This document shows, piece after piece, positions 1 to 8,902 of a stretch of 57,727 bases of DNA. Origin of the DNA: a virus; the IMG/VR virus record IMGVR_UViG_3300040959_000824, positions 1 to 57,727 of that record, one strand, 5' to 3'. The notes beneath the pieces are model-generated. The model saw only the letters and a program-made list of their open reading frames with translations, searched no databases and was not told the DNA's origin. Position 1 is the stretch's first letter; the number at the start of each line of letters is the position of its first letter. The position numbers and the translations under genes were made by a program.

Positions 1-1106
1 TGAAACATAATGTCTTCAATGTGCGCAATGTTCGGATCAATGCTGAACGTATCAATGTTCAAACCACCTTTGCCCGGTGAAAGTGACGGCAAGATACGGT
101 TAATCACCGTAGGGATAACGCCCGACTTATTCGCATGCTTAACAATGTTGTCCCGGTCCTTTTGGAACTGCTGCGCAATGCCGTTGATGTATTCCGCAGC
201 ACGGCCAGAGTCGAGCCCTTCCATTTCCGCTGTAATGATGCGATCAATCATGGCTGCATTCACACGGCTAGCAGAGAGCGAGCGGATAGACTGCCTTAGC
301 AGCGTCCACGACTCATAAGCCGACTCTAGAATGCTGGTACCGTAGTTTTGGGTTTCCATCGGTGTACGCGTGTACGCGTCGGAGTAAAGCGAGTATTTCT
401 CACCGCCATAGTTCACCGGTTCTTCGTACAAATCCGGTGTGTGCAATGGCATTTTCATTGATACCAGTGACCACGGCTCAGCAAGGCGAACCTGTGCGCC
501 GTCTTGGTGTTCTTTCAGGTTTTCGGATGTGAACCCGGCGAGCTGGCCTGAACGTTCATATTCTCGGATCTGGCGAGGCATCGTGTAGTAGTTGCACTCA
601 AAGTGCGTAATACCTTTACCCGGTTCAGCATACGGGCGGAAGTACCCCACACCGTAGATCGCCATGATTCGACCCCAGTTGAACGCGTTACGTGCGATTG
701 GAGTCACAACTTCACGTTCTAACTGCTTTACGTACTCTGTATCTTTTTCGTCAATGGGCTCTAGGTACATACACATATCGCCATCGGTTGGCGTAGATAG
801 TGCGTAGGACAAATGCAGATTTAGCGCAGCACTGATCGTACTGTCTTGGGCCATTTCTTGGAGAATGTCGTATTTAGCAAAGCGGTCCTTTGGCATACGC
901 ATGATCGCAACGTTGTCACCATCCTTGCCGCCAGTCGTGGTCAGTGGGGATTGGTTAGGCGTTTTGTCATGTTCAGTAAAAGCCGTTGCGCTATACCCGG
1001 CACCGGACTCAAAAGAGATCCCGGCGTCCGCGTTATCTTCCTCATTGAAGAAAGGAAACGCTATTTTCATTAGGTTTTTTAGCGAACCATCGCCATTTTG
1101 TGCCAT
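1..1106 (-). CDS. Phage portal protein (5' part, runs off the left edge)
   Basis: The leftward reading frame is open from an ATG at 1106 to the window edge, giving 368 residues without a stop; GAGG lies nine bases upstream of the start. The stretch reading DILQEMAQDSTISAALN near residue 80, followed by RMPKD-type and NYYTMPRQIREY segments and a long helical part (SWTLLRQSIRSLSASRVNAA), is typical of myovirus portal proteins, which form the dodecameric DNA gate at the head vertex and anchor terminase and neck. It is the first structural gene left of the 1107-1414 control region and presumably continues a head operon outside the window. The family call rests on recognition of the sequence pattern, not on a search. 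Confidence 0.8.
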   Translation of the reverse strand, partial: MAQNGDGSLKNLMKIAFPFFNEEDNADAGISFESGAGYSATAFTEHDKTPNQSPLTTTGGKDGDNVAIMRMPKDRFAKYDILQEMAQDSTISAALNLHLSYALSTPTDGDMCMYLEPIDEKDTEYVKQLEREVVTPIARNAFNWGRIMAIYGVGYFRPYAEPGKGITHFECNYYTMPRQIREYERSGQLAGFTSENLKEHQDGAQVRLAEPWSLVSMKMPLHTPDLYEEPVNYGGEKYSLYSDAYTRTPMETQNYGTSILESAYESWTLLRQSIRSLSASRVNAAMIDRIITAEMEGLDSGRAAEYINGIAQQFQKDRDNIVKHANKSGVIPTVINRILPSLSPGKGGLNIDTFSIDPNIAHIEDIMF

Positions 1107-1130
1107 CGTGCGACCTCAGTTAAAGGAACG

Positions 1131-1154
1131 CGCTTTTCATTGAGCGGGGAGCTT
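1131..1154 (-). repeat. CTCCCCGC leader motif, copy a
   Basis: Leftward reading AGCTCCCCGCTCAATGAAAA followed by GCG. It is 25-48 bases upstream of the portal start codon, in the untranslated leader. The other copies are at 1339, 25318, 39038, 44646 and 47746. Confidence 0.5.
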
Positions 1155-1266
1155 GAAAAGTGTGGTTATAAAATAACTTAGTATCAACTCAAATCCCACA
1201 CGGCCATTTTTTAATAAGCCGTTACATGCAGTTTTGCTCACAAATTAACGTTGCTCAGCAAAAAGT

Positions 1267-1280
1267 TGTTAGGAATAATG
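1267..1280 (-). promoter_or_regulatory. Degenerate copy of the CAATTCCTAATAA motif, upstream of portal
   Basis: Leftward reading is TTATTCCTAACAA. It lies 160 bases before the portal start, farther than the other copies, and differs from the consensus at three positions, so this is the weakest member of the set. Confidence 0.35.
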
Positions 1281-1295
1281 CTCGTGTCTATAAAA
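1267..1295 (+). promoter_or_regulatory. Candidate sigma70 promoter for the DarB-like gene
   Basis: TTGTTA (1267-1272) and TATAAA (1290-1295) are separated by 17 bases, matching four of six and five of six consensus positions. It points right, about 120 bases before the DarB-like ATG at 1415. It overlaps the degenerate leftward late-type motif, so the two may compete. Confidence 0.45.
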
Positions 1296-1338
1296 GATTC
1301 CGAGTTGTAACGAGTACCTACTCTTTAATTTAACTAGA

Positions 1339-1360
1339 GCGTTTTTTTTAGGCGGGGAGC
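1339..1360 (-). repeat. CTCCCCGC leader motif, copy b
   Basis: Leftward reading GCTCCCCGCCTAAAAAAAAC followed by GC. It matches copy c (25318) in the CTCCCCGC core, the A-run and the terminal ACGC. It sits between the rightward promoter and the terminator hairpin before the DarB-like gene. Confidence 0.5.
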
Positions 1361-1365
1361 AATAG

Positions 1366-1398
1366 AAAAAGTCGGGCCAAGTGCTCGGCTTTTTTTTT
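1366..1398 (+). terminator. Rightward intrinsic terminator or attenuator before the DarB-like gene
   Basis: A 12-base stem (AAAAAGTCGGGC against GCTCGGCTTTTT, with two G-T wobbles), a 5-base loop and a run of nine T's. It lies between the candidate promoter and the start codon at 1415, so it would attenuate DarB-like expression unless antiterminated, or it ends a transcript entering from the left. Confidence 0.6.
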
Positions 1399-1414
1399 AA
1401 CTGAGGAAAATTCT

Positions 1415-4400
1415 ATGTTAGAAAAACTCAGATCGGCAGTGCTCGCAGTAAATAGTCATAGTGAGCTGCTATCGGTCTTTAACACCTACTCCATATCCAT
1501 CACACCCACCAGCACCAAATCAGCCAATGCTCGCGTGAGAGCCAACGAATTAGCGCAGTCTATTCTCAAGCGCGTTAATGGCGACTTCAGCCAAATCACC
1601 GACGAAGAACGCGAACAACTCCGAGATTACACCGGTTGGGGCGGCATTGGGGGCTCAACCAATGAGTACTACACGCCTAAATGGGTAGCTAGTGCCGTAT
1701 GGGATGCCATGTCCGCGTATGGCTTTACTGGCGGCTCAATCCTTGAACCGGCTTCAGGCGTGGGCGTATTCAGCGAAACCAAACCAAATAACGCGTTAAT
1801 GACCTCGGTCGAGATGGACCCGACCAGCTCAGCCATTAACCAGATTTTACACCCGGAAGACAACGTGATCTCTAGTGGCTTTGAGGCCATCGCCATGGAC
1901 CCGAACGTCGGAGGTTTTGACGTTGTAACCGGCAACCCGCCATACGGCGATCGTTCAAGCACTATTGCTCAAGATGGCGAATACAAGGACATTAAGAAGA
2001 ATGAGCAATACTTTGTACTCCGTTCTATCGACAAGGCTAAACCCGGTGGCCTGATCGCCCTAGTCCTTCCAACTCAAATTTGTGATAGCAGCAAACTGAA
2101 GAAATTCCGCACGCGTACAGCCATGAAAGCGGAGTTCTTAGGTGCGCACCGTCTGCCTTCTGGTGTATTTGATGGCTCAAGCGTAGTGACTGATCTTGTT
2201 ATCTGGCGCAAACACTCTGAAGAGGCCGCAGAGCAGATCGCTAACGCGGACCCGGCAACGCTAACCGAATCTAATGTGCTTTGGTCTGACTGGATCAACG
2301 GAAAGTGGTTTGAGCGTGACGGATTGCGCTTTATCAATGGCTCGCAAACTATCGGTTTCCAAGGCCGCAAGCTGGTGGACCGTGGCAACCGCTCTAATGA
2401 GCAAATTGCTAAGGCACTCTCCCACAAGTTTGAATCTCGCATTGAATGGGACCAACTGGATACCGTGGAACCTATTAGCGAGCAATACAGCGACGGCGAT
2501 ACCATTTTCCATAACGGCCAACAAATGGAATACGACGGCGGCCAATGGCACGCTGTACAAGCTACAGAGCAACAAAAGACCCTAGATGGCGCTACGTATG
2601 GCATCGAGCATTTAGATAGCATAGGCGACGCCACCAGCACGACTAAGGCCATGAGCCAGCTCACCGCAGAGCAAGCTATCTCACTGAATGACGATTACGG
2701 CCATCTTTGCCATGGTGAATTCAAAACCATCGTAGCCAACATCAAAAAGCTTCCACCACGTTCCCGCGAAAAAGCGTACAAAGGGATCTTGCTTGGCAAA
2801 CAGATTGAGCAGTATCAAAACCTGTTAGACTTGAGCCGAACGGATAGCGATATTGCCCTGAATGACGAGGAAGTTGCCACACTACGCAACAAGCTAGCCG
2901 CGAAAGTAATGGAAATGCACATGAAGCATGGTCGCAACTTACCGACCGGTATCAAGTCTATTGACGACAAACTTGCCGCGCATTGGATGCGTTATCAGGG
3001 CGCAGTCAGTAAAGACGGTCAATTGTCCGATCTGTTAACCGGCAATCTCGCCGTAGCTCAGTCAGAGCAATACGATATGTCACGCATTGATGATGTATTG
3101 CATTACTTTGAGCATGACCGAGGTATGGAAACCGTCAGATTGACGGACATTCGTTCTGTGTATCTCAATGAGGCCGCGCAACTGGATGATGATCAGCTGA
3201 TCAATCACCTTGCCGGGATGGAAAACGTCGCCGCTAACCGTGACGGCTCTTTCTCACCTATGCGTATCGCCACCAGCGGAAACGTGGCCGGTAAGAAACG
3301 CAATCTCACCGAGGCGATTGCTCACACGGACAACGAGACATTGCGCGCCAACTTCATGAAACAGATCAACACGATTGAGGAAAAGCGCGACGCTATTCCA
3401 ATCAACCAGATCAAGATGAAGTTAACGGATAAATGGATTCCCAAACACATCATGTTGGAATTCCTACAGGACCAAGGTTACACCGAGTTCCAGTTAGGCC
3501 GCTTTGTGACGGATGAGGACGGTTTTGAAGACTTTGTAACGGATGAGCGAGGCACTACGTTTACCGGGTACCGCTGGCGCGATGGCAAAAAGGTCAGCTC
3601 GCAAGGTGAAGAGTTCGAGCGACAAATTGAGTCTTATCTCAATTCTGGCGCAGTTCGTGGCGGCAGTGACAACGAACAAAAAGCGATTGTTCGTGAGCGT
3701 ATGCGTAATCTGGACCGTGACTTTACCAACTGGTGCGCATCGAGCGTGCACGCGGACGAACTTGAAGGCCAGTACAACGATATGTTTAACGGCTGGATTG
3801 AGCCAAGTTACGAAGGCACCGACATTGACCTTGAAGGCGTATCCGGGGCGATTAAGTTCATGCCTTACCAGAATTCTACTATCCGCAAACACGCAGCGGA
3901 CGGTAACGGCATTCTGGCGCTAGGTACCGGCTTAGGCAAAACACTGACTGCGCTTGGTTTGGGCCAATACCTTATCCAGACCAACAAAGCGAGCCGCATT
4001 GCTTATGTCATGCCTAAATCGGTCCTTGATAACTGGCTGTTTGAGTCGGATATCTTCTTTGGTGAATCGAATCTAGGCGACAAGGTATTTATTGGTATTG
4101 ATATCGAGCGCGACGACGGCAACATGGTCCGTGAGGTAGCCCTTGATGAAGATGGCAAGCCTCGCACTGACGCCAACGGCAACGCCATTAAACGACCAAA
4201 AGTGAAGGTGAACACCAACGGCAAGAAGATTGCTGAACAACTTCACAACCTCGCGCAGAGCTCCGCAAAAATGGTCTTCATGACCAAGGACGTTTACAAC
4301 TCTATCCCGCTCAAACCGGCTACGATTGCAGATAACGTCGAAAGTATGGTGGATGCTGGCCTTGTTGCTGGCTCAAACAAGTACGCCAAAGAGGCGAATA

Positions 4401-7400
4401 CGTACCGTGAAGCACAGAAAAACGCCAAGTTTGAGCAAAAGCACGCAGATGAAGGTACCAAGAAGAAAGAAACCCTCCCTTTCTATGAAGATCTGTTATT
4501 TGACAGCGTGATTGTGGACGAAGGACACGATTTCCGTAACAGCTTCAAAATGGGCGGCTACGGCAACCGACTTGCTTACCTGCCAAACTCCGCACAAGCC
4601 AACCGCGCACTTGATATGCAGATGAAAAATAACCACATCAAGTCACGTAATGATGGCCGTGGTGTTTACATGCTGACAGCGACGCCAACGGTTAACAGCC
4701 CGGTTGATTTGTTCAACATGCTGTCTCAGGTATTGCCACCAGAAACACTGGCAAAAATGGGCATTGTGGACGCGGACGACTTTATTCGTTTGTTTGGTCA
4801 CACCGGCGAAACCGCAGTTACCAAGTTATCGGGCGAAGTGGATACGCGCGAGGCATTGCTAGGCTTCCAGAACCTAGACGCACTACGCAATATCTTTAAA
4901 CGCTACACGACGGCCATGTCGGCTGAAGACGTGCGATCTGACGTACACGTCCCTACTCTCAAAGCCATGACCAACGCGGTTGAAATGAGCGAAGAGCAAA
5001 AGGCCGTGTATGAAGAGCTCCGCCAGCGTGCCGACGCACTGAGTAACCCGGACGAACCTGAAAACCAAGATATCATCGAGCAGTACCCGAATGACTCTGT
5101 ATTCAGCCTGATCCGCATGATGGACAAAGCGAACACGGATATGGACCTTTACCATGCCGTGATCACTTACCGATTCAAGAAAGGCGATAAAGACAAGCTT
5201 CAGGAAGCGATTGATAAACTACCGAAAACTATCAAAGTTCGTCAGCCTAAGCTCGATGGCGAAGGCGAGCCGGTCCTTAATGCCGCCGGTCAAATGACCA
5301 TGGAAGTGGTCGAGATTGATGCTAATTACGATCTGGATACGGACGGCAAGTTCTTAACGCTCAAACTCGCGCAAGAACTGGACGGCCAATTCAGCAAGCT
5401 ATGCAGTGACGCTGGTCTGAAATTCTCGCACCCGGTATCACCGAAATACGCCAAGTTCCTAGAAAACGCTAAGACGGCTTATCTCGCTGGTGGCAAGCAA
5501 TTGGTATTCACGGAAGAGAAAACGCAGCACGTTAAATTGGCTCGTATCATAGCGGACTATATCGGCTGTGATATCTCAGAAATCGGGATCTTGAATAGTG
5601 ACACGGTATCGGGCAAGAAAGGCTCTAAAGCGACGGAAGACGACGAAGAGGCGGGATTGGCTGCGCTTGAGAAAGCTTACAACTCAAGCCAATACAAATT
5701 CATGATCCTCAATAAAAAAGGTGAAGTGGGCGTGAACCTGCATCGTGGTACCACGGATATCCATCACCTTACTTTGCCTTGGACCCCATCTAGCTTGACT
5801 CAACGTAATGGCCGTGGCGCGCGTGTTGGCTCTAAAGCCTCTCAGGTGAACGTGCATTACTATGCCGGTAAGGGCTCGTTTGACCAATTCCGCATTGAAA
5901 CCATCGAGCGCAAAGCGAAATGGATTCAAGACTTGTTCAATGGTGGCGAAAGCTATGTTGAGAACGGCAGTGCAGACGATGGCAGCGATACCGCTATCAT
6001 GCTGGCCGCAGACCCGGAAGCAGCTAAGGCACGTATCGAGCAAGCACGCATCGAGCGCGAGCGTCGAATTAAACGTGAAGAGCAGCGACAGGCCGCTATC
6101 AACGTCAGCAAATACGTTCAGGCTTCTATTGCTGCAAATACGGACCTAGAACCTATCCGCCAACGCTTAGCCGAGCTGGTGGATGAAATCGACAACCAGA
6201 CCGAGAAGACCCGCGACGCAGAAGAGCGCGCCAAAGGTGAAAAACGCAGTTCGTGGGAGTACAAGCGATTCAAAGATGAAAAAGATCGTCTGTTCACCCT
6301 GACGAAAGAGCGTGCGCAGCTTCAGAAGACCATCAAGCTTTCTGAAGAGGCCGGGAACACCATTAAACGCCTGAAATCCGTGGTTGAGTCTTCTATTCAA
6401 GATGGAACACTGGCCGGTTACGACGATATCACCACACACCCGGAGCTGTACGCGACTAAAAATGGCGTTGTTCTGCGTAAAGGCTACACGTATCACGTCA
6501 ACGTACCAGCTTACTACTGGAAAGAAGACAGCGAGCATGACGAATACATCCTAACGCTGGATGAATTCAACCGCGCTGAAGGGACCGCAACCGGGATCAT
6601 CGTGAGCAAACCAAACGAGGCTAACCCGACCGCCAGCGCAGGTACCCGCAAATCCAATATCGCGTTTGAGAAGTGGTTTAAGTTGGCTGAGGTGAATCAT
6701 TCCGAGCAGGAACTTGCTTCACGCATTGCTAGCGGCATTCCGCTCAGTGCTATCCCAAGTACGATTGACCGTGAAACCTTCTTTGACTTCCACAAACGTG
6801 GTTTATTGGTGAAGTACGGCCACTACACCAAGCCACTGGTTTACGTGGATAACGGTCGCGTAAAACAACTAGACAGTATGGAATTGCCTGACGGCGCATT
6901 CCTGATCTACCCGGACTCAAGCGACCCATCGCTAATGAAAGCGTTAATCACGCAAGCCACCAGCGATCTAGAGCGCACCGGACGTGTAATGTTTGCTGAC
7001 CATGGCACTATCCGTGCTCTAGTTGGCGAAGACTGGATGCAACAAGCGCAAGCCGGTGGTAACACTGCATCACAAAGTGACGTTGTAGCCGCTGTACAAA
7101 AAGCGGTTGAAGCGACAGAGAGTGACGCGGAGAACCAGAGCGAGCTTAATGCCGGTCTGATTGAGGCCGCAGGGACTTACAGTGTTTCACGCATCAAGTT
7201 TGTGGAATGGGTACAAAATGAAGTAAACGCGATTAAGTGGGACGGCTATTCCAACCGTGACGAAATCAAGACACTCGTATCGGATGCCATGAAAGACTAT
7301 CGCAGCTCGTTTAAGGCGCGTGGTGAAGTCAAACGACAGGAAACCATTGATAAACTGTTTGCAGACTATATCGCCCTACTCCAAAGCGATCCGAGCCGCA

Positions 7401-8074
7401 AAGAGCGTTTAATCAAACTGAATGAAGCTATGCAGCGTCGCAAACGTAGTCATGACTTTATGAATGACTTAGACGAACTCTACCCGGATGACAATTCCGC
7501 TATTGTGTCTGTTTATGCTGACCTGACCATTACAGAGCGTCACTCTCAACTTGAGAACGGCGAGAAACTGCTAGCAACAAGCAGCTATTCACGTCGCAGT
7601 GCGCTAGATAAGTTTGATTCGGTTCGCTTGTCTTACCCGAACGTGTTCAGCCAGAAAATTGATGAACTGTACGGCGAGAAGGAAGTACCAGAGCCAGAGC
7701 CGGTGATTACCGAGCGCCAGCAAGAAAAGATTGAACAAATTCAATCGGTCGATTTTGACGGCATCGAGACACTTAAAACCGAACTGGCTAAGATTGGTAT
7801 TACGGTCCAACCGGTGACACAAGACATTTCTTGGAAGTACAAGCGCAAGACTATCTCTATCAAAGCTTACGCGGGTATTGGCCTTCAAGATATCAATGAG
7901 AAGCAAGGCGCACTCGCTAAGCTACTTATGGGATATAAGAACAAGGACAACAAAGAGAAGTACGGCGCACGCTTCAATAGTGACCCTAGTGAAGACTTTG
8001 CCGGTGCGTGGTGGTTCATTGACTCGGAGAGTGATCTAGAATCATTCTACAACGACATTATGGCCGCTGCTTAA
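1415..8074 (+). CDS. darB: DarB-like antirestriction protein: adenine methyltransferase fused to SNF2-type helicase
   Basis: This 2219-residue protein begins with an N6-adenine methyltransferase domain: DYTGWGGIGG near residue 71, the cofactor loop EPASGVGVF near 111 and the catalytic NPPYGD at 174-179. A superfamily 2 helicase follows: GTGLGKT near 837, DEGH near 1035, TATP near 1088 and QRNGRGARVGS near 1462. The C-terminal third is rich in charged coiled coil. Length and domain order match P1 DarB (about 2250 residues), a virion protein that protects DNA from type I restriction in cis. A clear GAGG site precedes the ATG. The methylase-helicase fusion is certain; the antirestriction role and symbol are inferred from P1. 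Confidence 0.8.
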   Translation: MLEKLRSAVLAVNSHSELLSVFNTYSISITPTSTKSANARVRANELAQSILKRVNGDFSQITDEEREQLRDYTGWGGIGGSTNEYYTPKWVASAVWDAMSAYGFTGGSILEPASGVGVFSETKPNNALMTSVEMDPTSSAINQILHPEDNVISSGFEAIAMDPNVGGFDVVTGNPPYGDRSSTIAQDGEYKDIKKNEQYFVLRSIDKAKPGGLIALVLPTQICDSSKLKKFRTRTAMKAEFLGAHRLPSGVFDGSSVVTDLVIWRKHSEEAAEQIANADPATLTESNVLWSDWINGKWFERDGLRFINGSQTIGFQGRKLVDRGNRSNEQIAKALSHKFESRIEWDQLDTVEPISEQYSDGDTIFHNGQQMEYDGGQWHAVQATEQQKTLDGATYGIEHLDSIGDATSTTKAMSQLTAEQAISLNDDYGHLCHGEFKTIVANIKKLPPRSREKAYKGILLGKQIEQYQNLLDLSRTDSDIALNDEEVATLRNKLAAKVMEMHMKHGRNLPTGIKSIDDKLAAHWMRYQGAVSKDGQLSDLLTGNLAVAQSEQYDMSRIDDVLHYFEHDRGMETVRLTDIRSVYLNEAAQLDDDQLINHLAGMENVAANRDGSFSPMRIATSGNVAGKKRNLTEAIAHTDNETLRANFMKQINTIEEKRDAIPINQIKMKLTDKWIPKHIMLEFLQDQGYTEFQLGRFVTDEDGFEDFVTDERGTTFTGYRWRDGKKVSSQGEEFERQIESYLNSGAVRGGSDNEQKAIVRERMRNLDRDFTNWCASSVHADELEGQYNDMFNGWIEPSYEGTDIDLEGVSGAIKFMPYQNSTIRKHAADGNGILALGTGLGKTLTALGLGQYLIQTNKASRIAYVMPKSVLDNWLFESDIFFGESNLGDKVFIGIDIERDDGNMVREVALDEDGKPRTDANGNAIKRPKVKVNTNGKKIAEQLHNLAQSSAKMVFMTKDVYNSIPLKPATIADNVESMVDAGLVAGSNKYAKEANTYREAQKNAKFEQKHADEGTKKKETLPFYEDLLFDSVIVDEGHDFRNSFKMGGYGNRLAYLPNSAQANRALDMQMKNNHIKSRNDGRGVYMLTATPTVNSPVDLFNMLSQVLPPETLAKMGIVDADDFIRLFGHTGETAVTKLSGEVDTREALLGFQNLDALRNIFKRYTTAMSAEDVRSDVHVPTLKAMTNAVEMSEEQKAVYEELRQRADALSNPDEPENQDIIEQYPNDSVFSLIRMMDKANTDMDLYHAVITYRFKKGDKDKLQEAIDKLPKTIKVRQPKLDGEGEPVLNAAGQMTMEVVEIDANYDLDTDGKFLTLKLAQELDGQFSKLCSDAGLKFSHPVSPKYAKFLENAKTAYLAGGKQLVFTEEKTQHVKLARIIADYIGCDISEIGILNSDTVSGKKGSKATEDDEEAGLAALEKAYNSSQYKFMILNKKGEVGVNLHRGTTDIHHLTLPWTPSSLTQRNGRGARVGSKASQVNVHYYAGKGSFDQFRIETIERKAKWIQDLFNGGESYVENGSADDGSDTAIMLAADPEAAKARIEQARIERERRIKREEQRQAAINVSKYVQASIAANTDLEPIRQRLAELVDEIDNQTEKTRDAEERAKGEKRSSWEYKRFKDEKDRLFTLTKERAQLQKTIKLSEEAGNTIKRLKSVVESSIQDGTLAGYDDITTHPELYATKNGVVLRKGYTYHVNVPAYYWKEDSEHDEYILTLDEFNRAEGTATGIIVSKPNEANPTASAGTRKSNIAFEKWFKLAEVNHSEQELASRIASGIPLSAIPSTIDRETFFDFHKRGLLVKYGHYTKPLVYVDNGRVKQLDSMELPDGAFLIYPDSSDPSLMKALITQATSDLERTGRVMFADHGTIRALVGEDWMQQAQAGGNTASQSDVVAAVQKAVEATESDAENQSELNAGLIEAAGTYSVSRIKFVEWVQNEVNAIKWDGYSNRDEIKTLVSDAMKDYRSSFKARGEVKRQETIDKLFADYIALLQSDPSRKERLIKLNEAMQRRKRSHDFMNDLDELYPDDNSAIVSVYADLTITERHSQLENGEKLLATSSYSRRSALDKFDSVRLSYPNVFSQKIDELYGEKEVPEPEPVITERQQEKIEQIQSVDFDGIETLKTELAKIGITVQPVTQDISWKYKRKTISIKAYAGIGLQDINEKQGALAKLLMGYKNKDNKEKYGARFNSDPSEDFAGAWWFIDSESDLESFYNDIMAAA

Positions 8075-8085
8075 GCGAACTAAGG

Positions 8086-8109
8086 GAAAGTTTGGCATGC
8101 CAAACTTTC
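8086..8109. repeat. Perfect 24-bp palindrome between the DarB-like gene and the next gene
   Basis: Twelve-base arms around a central GCATGC; the core AGTTTGGCATGCCAAACT recurs exactly at 19323-19340. It lies 12 bases after the DarB-like stop and 19 bases before the next start. It could be a terminator or mRNA-end hairpin, but with no T-run on the + strand it could equally be a dyad bound by a protein. Confidence 0.6.
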
Positions 8110-8127
8110 TCTATTTGAGGAATTTAT

Positions 8128-8535
8128 ATGATTACTAAAGTTGAGTTACCGACGCCTGAAGCACTTAAGCCACTGCGTGACGAAGCGTTAGAAGGCACCA
8201 CAGCGGACGAATGGACGACTAAGCACTTATTGTCGATTACGTCATTACTGAGTGAGCATCCCCTCTCCTATCGCACGTATGGCCCTTACTGGTGGTCGAT
8301 TAAGGCGCTATTGAAAGAGCGCGGTTTTGATTACGGCGAAGACGACGAACCGGTCACGCGTGAACACTTCAGCTACGCGGACCCGGTTGATTTGATTTGC
8401 GCGGCGTGGGCTTATCAACAACACATCGTGGACATGCAGATCATTGGTTTTAACATTCATCCATTCACAATTGATGATGAACCGTTTGATTATTCCATCG
8501 AAGACACCGACCTAGAAGCAGCCCCATACCTTTAA
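8128..8535 (+). CDS. Hypothetical protein following the DarB-like gene
   Basis: A 135-residue acidic protein with no motif I recognise. TTTGAGGAATTTAT before the ATG is a good ribosome binding site. Tryptophan and tyrosine are frequent in the middle (TYGPYWWSIKAL near residue 52), and the C-terminus is strongly acidic. It is separated from the DarB-like gene only by the 24-bp palindrome and is followed by a hairpin at 8542, so the two genes probably form one rightward transcript. A role connected with the DarB-like protein is suggested by position only. Confidence 0.6.
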   Translation: MITKVELPTPEALKPLRDEALEGTTADEWTTKHLLSITSLLSEHPLSYRTYGPYWWSIKALLKERGFDYGEDDEPVTREHFSYADPVDLICAAWAYQQHIVDMQIIGFNIHPFTIDDEPFDYSIEDTDLEAAPYL

Positions 8536-8541
8536 CCCAAA

Positions 8542-8563
8542 CCGGGACCACCATTGGTCCCGG
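8542..8563 (+). terminator. Hairpin after the rightward DarB-like transcript
   Basis: CCGGGACCA and TGGTCCCGG form a 9-base perfect stem with a CCAT loop directly after the stop at 8535. The following CTCATTTG is a poor U-tract, so termination may be incomplete. Confidence 0.5.
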
Positions 8564-8621
8564 CTCATTTGCTCACACCCTTACCCACCGTTTTTGTGGA
8601 TAACCCTTCTTACTTATTTTT

Positions 8622-8807
8622 GATATCCGTAATGATATCTAAATTGATATCACAATAAATATCTAAAGTGATACCTTTCTAGGTATCCTTGTATATATCA
8701 ATCAAGATATCTTTCTTGATACAAGTAACGGTATCCACTATGATACAACGATTGGTATCATTTTGAGTTTAAGTAACGATATCCATCTAGATATCACTAG
8801 GGATATC
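8622..8807. repeat. Partition-site array 1a: GATATC-type hexamer every 12 bp
   Basis: Hexamers matching or close to GRTAYC begin at 8622, 8634, 8646, 8658, 8670, 8682, 8694, 8706, 8718, 8730, 8742, 8754, 8778, 8790 and 8802; the one missing position, 8766, is degenerate but the phase is kept. The hexamer is palindromic (GATATC, or GGTATC/GATACC as a pair). It lies directly upstream of parA, as expected of a centromere that also serves as operator for the partition operon. It could also be an iteron-type origin, but no initiator gene is adjacent. Confidence 0.85.
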
Positions 8808-8845
8808 GAAGCTCACACCAATGCAAACAACTACACACTAATATT

Positions 8846-8875
8846 GATATCAATCAAGATATCCCATTCGATATC
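8846..8875. repeat. Partition-site array 1b next to the parA start
   Basis: Three perfect GATATC hexamers at 8846, 8858 and 8870, again spaced 12 bp, ending 27 bases before the parA ATG. The offset from array 1a is 44 bp, which breaks the phase, so this may be a separate operator that controls parA. Confidence 0.8.
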
Positions 8876-8902
8876 TTTGATTGAGGTAAAAGGCTGATAA
8901 AA

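Larger units (their letters stand above)
1107..1414. promoter_or_regulatory. Intergenic control region between divergent portal and DarB-like genes
   Basis: These 308 bases hold no gene. They contain two copies of the CTCCCCGC leader motif (1131-1154 and 1339-1360, both read leftward), a degenerate copy of the leftward CAATTCCTAATAA motif (1267-1280), a sigma70-like rightward promoter (1267-1295), the palindrome TTGCTCAGCAA at 1251-1261, and a rightward intrinsic terminator hairpin (1366-1398) just before the DarB-like start. Both flanking genes share the same ribosome binding stretch TTTAACTGAGG. Confidence 0.6.
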
